Assembly (NCBI GenBank): GCA_903863315.1
Contig: CAIPBN010000549.1
Coordinates: forward strand, 1-7,285
Reading direction: 5' to 3'
DNA: 7,285 bases
Origin: an uncultured Verrucomicrobiota bacterium
GTDB lineage: Bacteria > Verrucomicrobiota > Verrucomicrobiia > Limisphaerales > SXTU01
Under the pieces are notes generated by a model. That model made no database searches. It had not been told where the DNA came from and worked only from the letters and a program-made list of their open reading frames with translations. The position numbers were made by a program, and so were the translations under genes. Shown one piece after another: positions 6,984 through 7,285 of this stretch (position 1 is its first letter; each line of letters starts with the position of its first letter).

Positions 6984-7285
6984 TGAGCGCTGCCGCTGAA
7001 CATCACGTTCCCTCCTCGGTGAAAATCGCGCCGCCCCCTGCGGAACTGGAGCGCCAGCCGCTGGTGCTGCAGAATCGCAGCATTGGCTGGATTTCCGATC
7101 ATATCGCCGGCATCTGCGAGGGGCCCGCTCCCAAGTGGTGGCTACCCGCCTTGCTCATGAGCGTTTCGCTCATGACGATGATGTTCGGGTGCATCGCCTA
7201 CCTCATCGCCACCGGGGTCGGCGTCTGGGGTTTGAACCAGCCCGTCGCGTGGGCGTGGGACATCACGAACTTCGTCTTCTGGATC
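6983..7285 (+). CDS. actC: Alternative complex III subunit ActC, NrfD-like integral membrane protein (partial, 3' end beyond window)
   Basis: The frame is open from ATG 6983 to the window end, giving 101 residues with no stop, so the gene is cut by the edge; full-length members are roughly 450-500 aa with about ten membrane helices. An N-terminal cytoplasmic stretch rich in Ala and Pro contains the family-typical RQPLVLQ (25-30 region). The first helix spans about residues 53-78. It is followed by GVGVWGLNQPVAWAWDITNF at 78-97, the signature loop and second-helix start of NrfD/PsrC-type proteins in ACIII. In the complex, ActC carries a quinol-oxidising site next to the ActB Fe-S domain and may take part in proton translocation. 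The one-base overlap with actB and the strong AAAGGAG indicate co-translation in the same operon. Distinction from the second NrfD paralogue, ActF, rests on gene order. Confidence 0.92.
   Translation, partial: MSAAAEHHVPSSVKIAPPPAELERQPLVLQNRSIGWISDHIAGICEGPAPKWWLPALLMSVSLMTMMFGCIAYLIATGVGVWGLNQPVAWAWDITNFVFWI

Noticed and set aside
1..7285. Search by eye for tRNA, CRISPR, insertion sequences, attachment sites and frameshifts
   Set aside because: None seen: the genes are intact, full length and densely packed, and the only non-coding stretch shows no tRNA-like fold, regular repeats or terminal inverted repeats.

Overview
The window looks like ordinary chromosome from a high-GC Gram-negative bacterium, most likely of the PVC superphylum and probably Verrucomicrobiota. 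This rests on three things. The GyrA has a PVC-like variant of the active-site region (PHGEAVIYPT, ADPPAAMRYTEARL). The alternative complex III (ACIII) ActB N-terminus resembles verrucomicrobial versions (GLTGCRR, IYPFGKQPEG). The ACIII operon itself is common in that group. The taxonomic call is from memory of family patterns, not from a search.

Layout, all genes on the + strand: (1) 8-2641, gyrA, complete, encoding DNA gyrase subunit A. (2) 2642-2985, a 344-base intergenic region of about 55% GC by hand count, poorer in GC than the flanking genes. It holds no convincing gene or strong terminator, but has a perfect TGTGA-N6-TCACA dyad at 2930-2945, about 40 bases before actA. (3) 2986-3636, actA, a membrane-anchored pentaheme cytochrome c. 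(4) 3633-6983, actB, a large Tat-exported protein with an inactive molybdopterin-oxidoreductase-like domain and four iron-sulfur motifs. (5) 6983-7285, actC, the first 101 codons of an NrfD-like quinol-binding membrane subunit, cut by the window end.

actA, actB and actC are tightly coupled: ATGA overlaps the end of actA, and TAATG joins actB to actC. They are the first three genes of an ACIII operon, a quinol:electron-acceptor oxidoreductase that replaces cytochrome bc1. In the known complex, quinol is oxidised at the NrfD-like subunits and electrons pass through the ActB Fe-S clusters and ActA hemes to a cytochrome c or directly to a terminal oxidase. The remaining genes (actD, actE, actF and often a caa3-type oxidase) would be expected just beyond the right edge. 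gyrA is a housekeeping neighbour with no evident functional link.

I see no mobile element, CRISPR array, RNA gene or previously undescribed system. The points most worth a second look are the CRP-like dyad before the respiratory operon and the natural Ala/Pro pair at the two quinolone-contact positions of GyrA.
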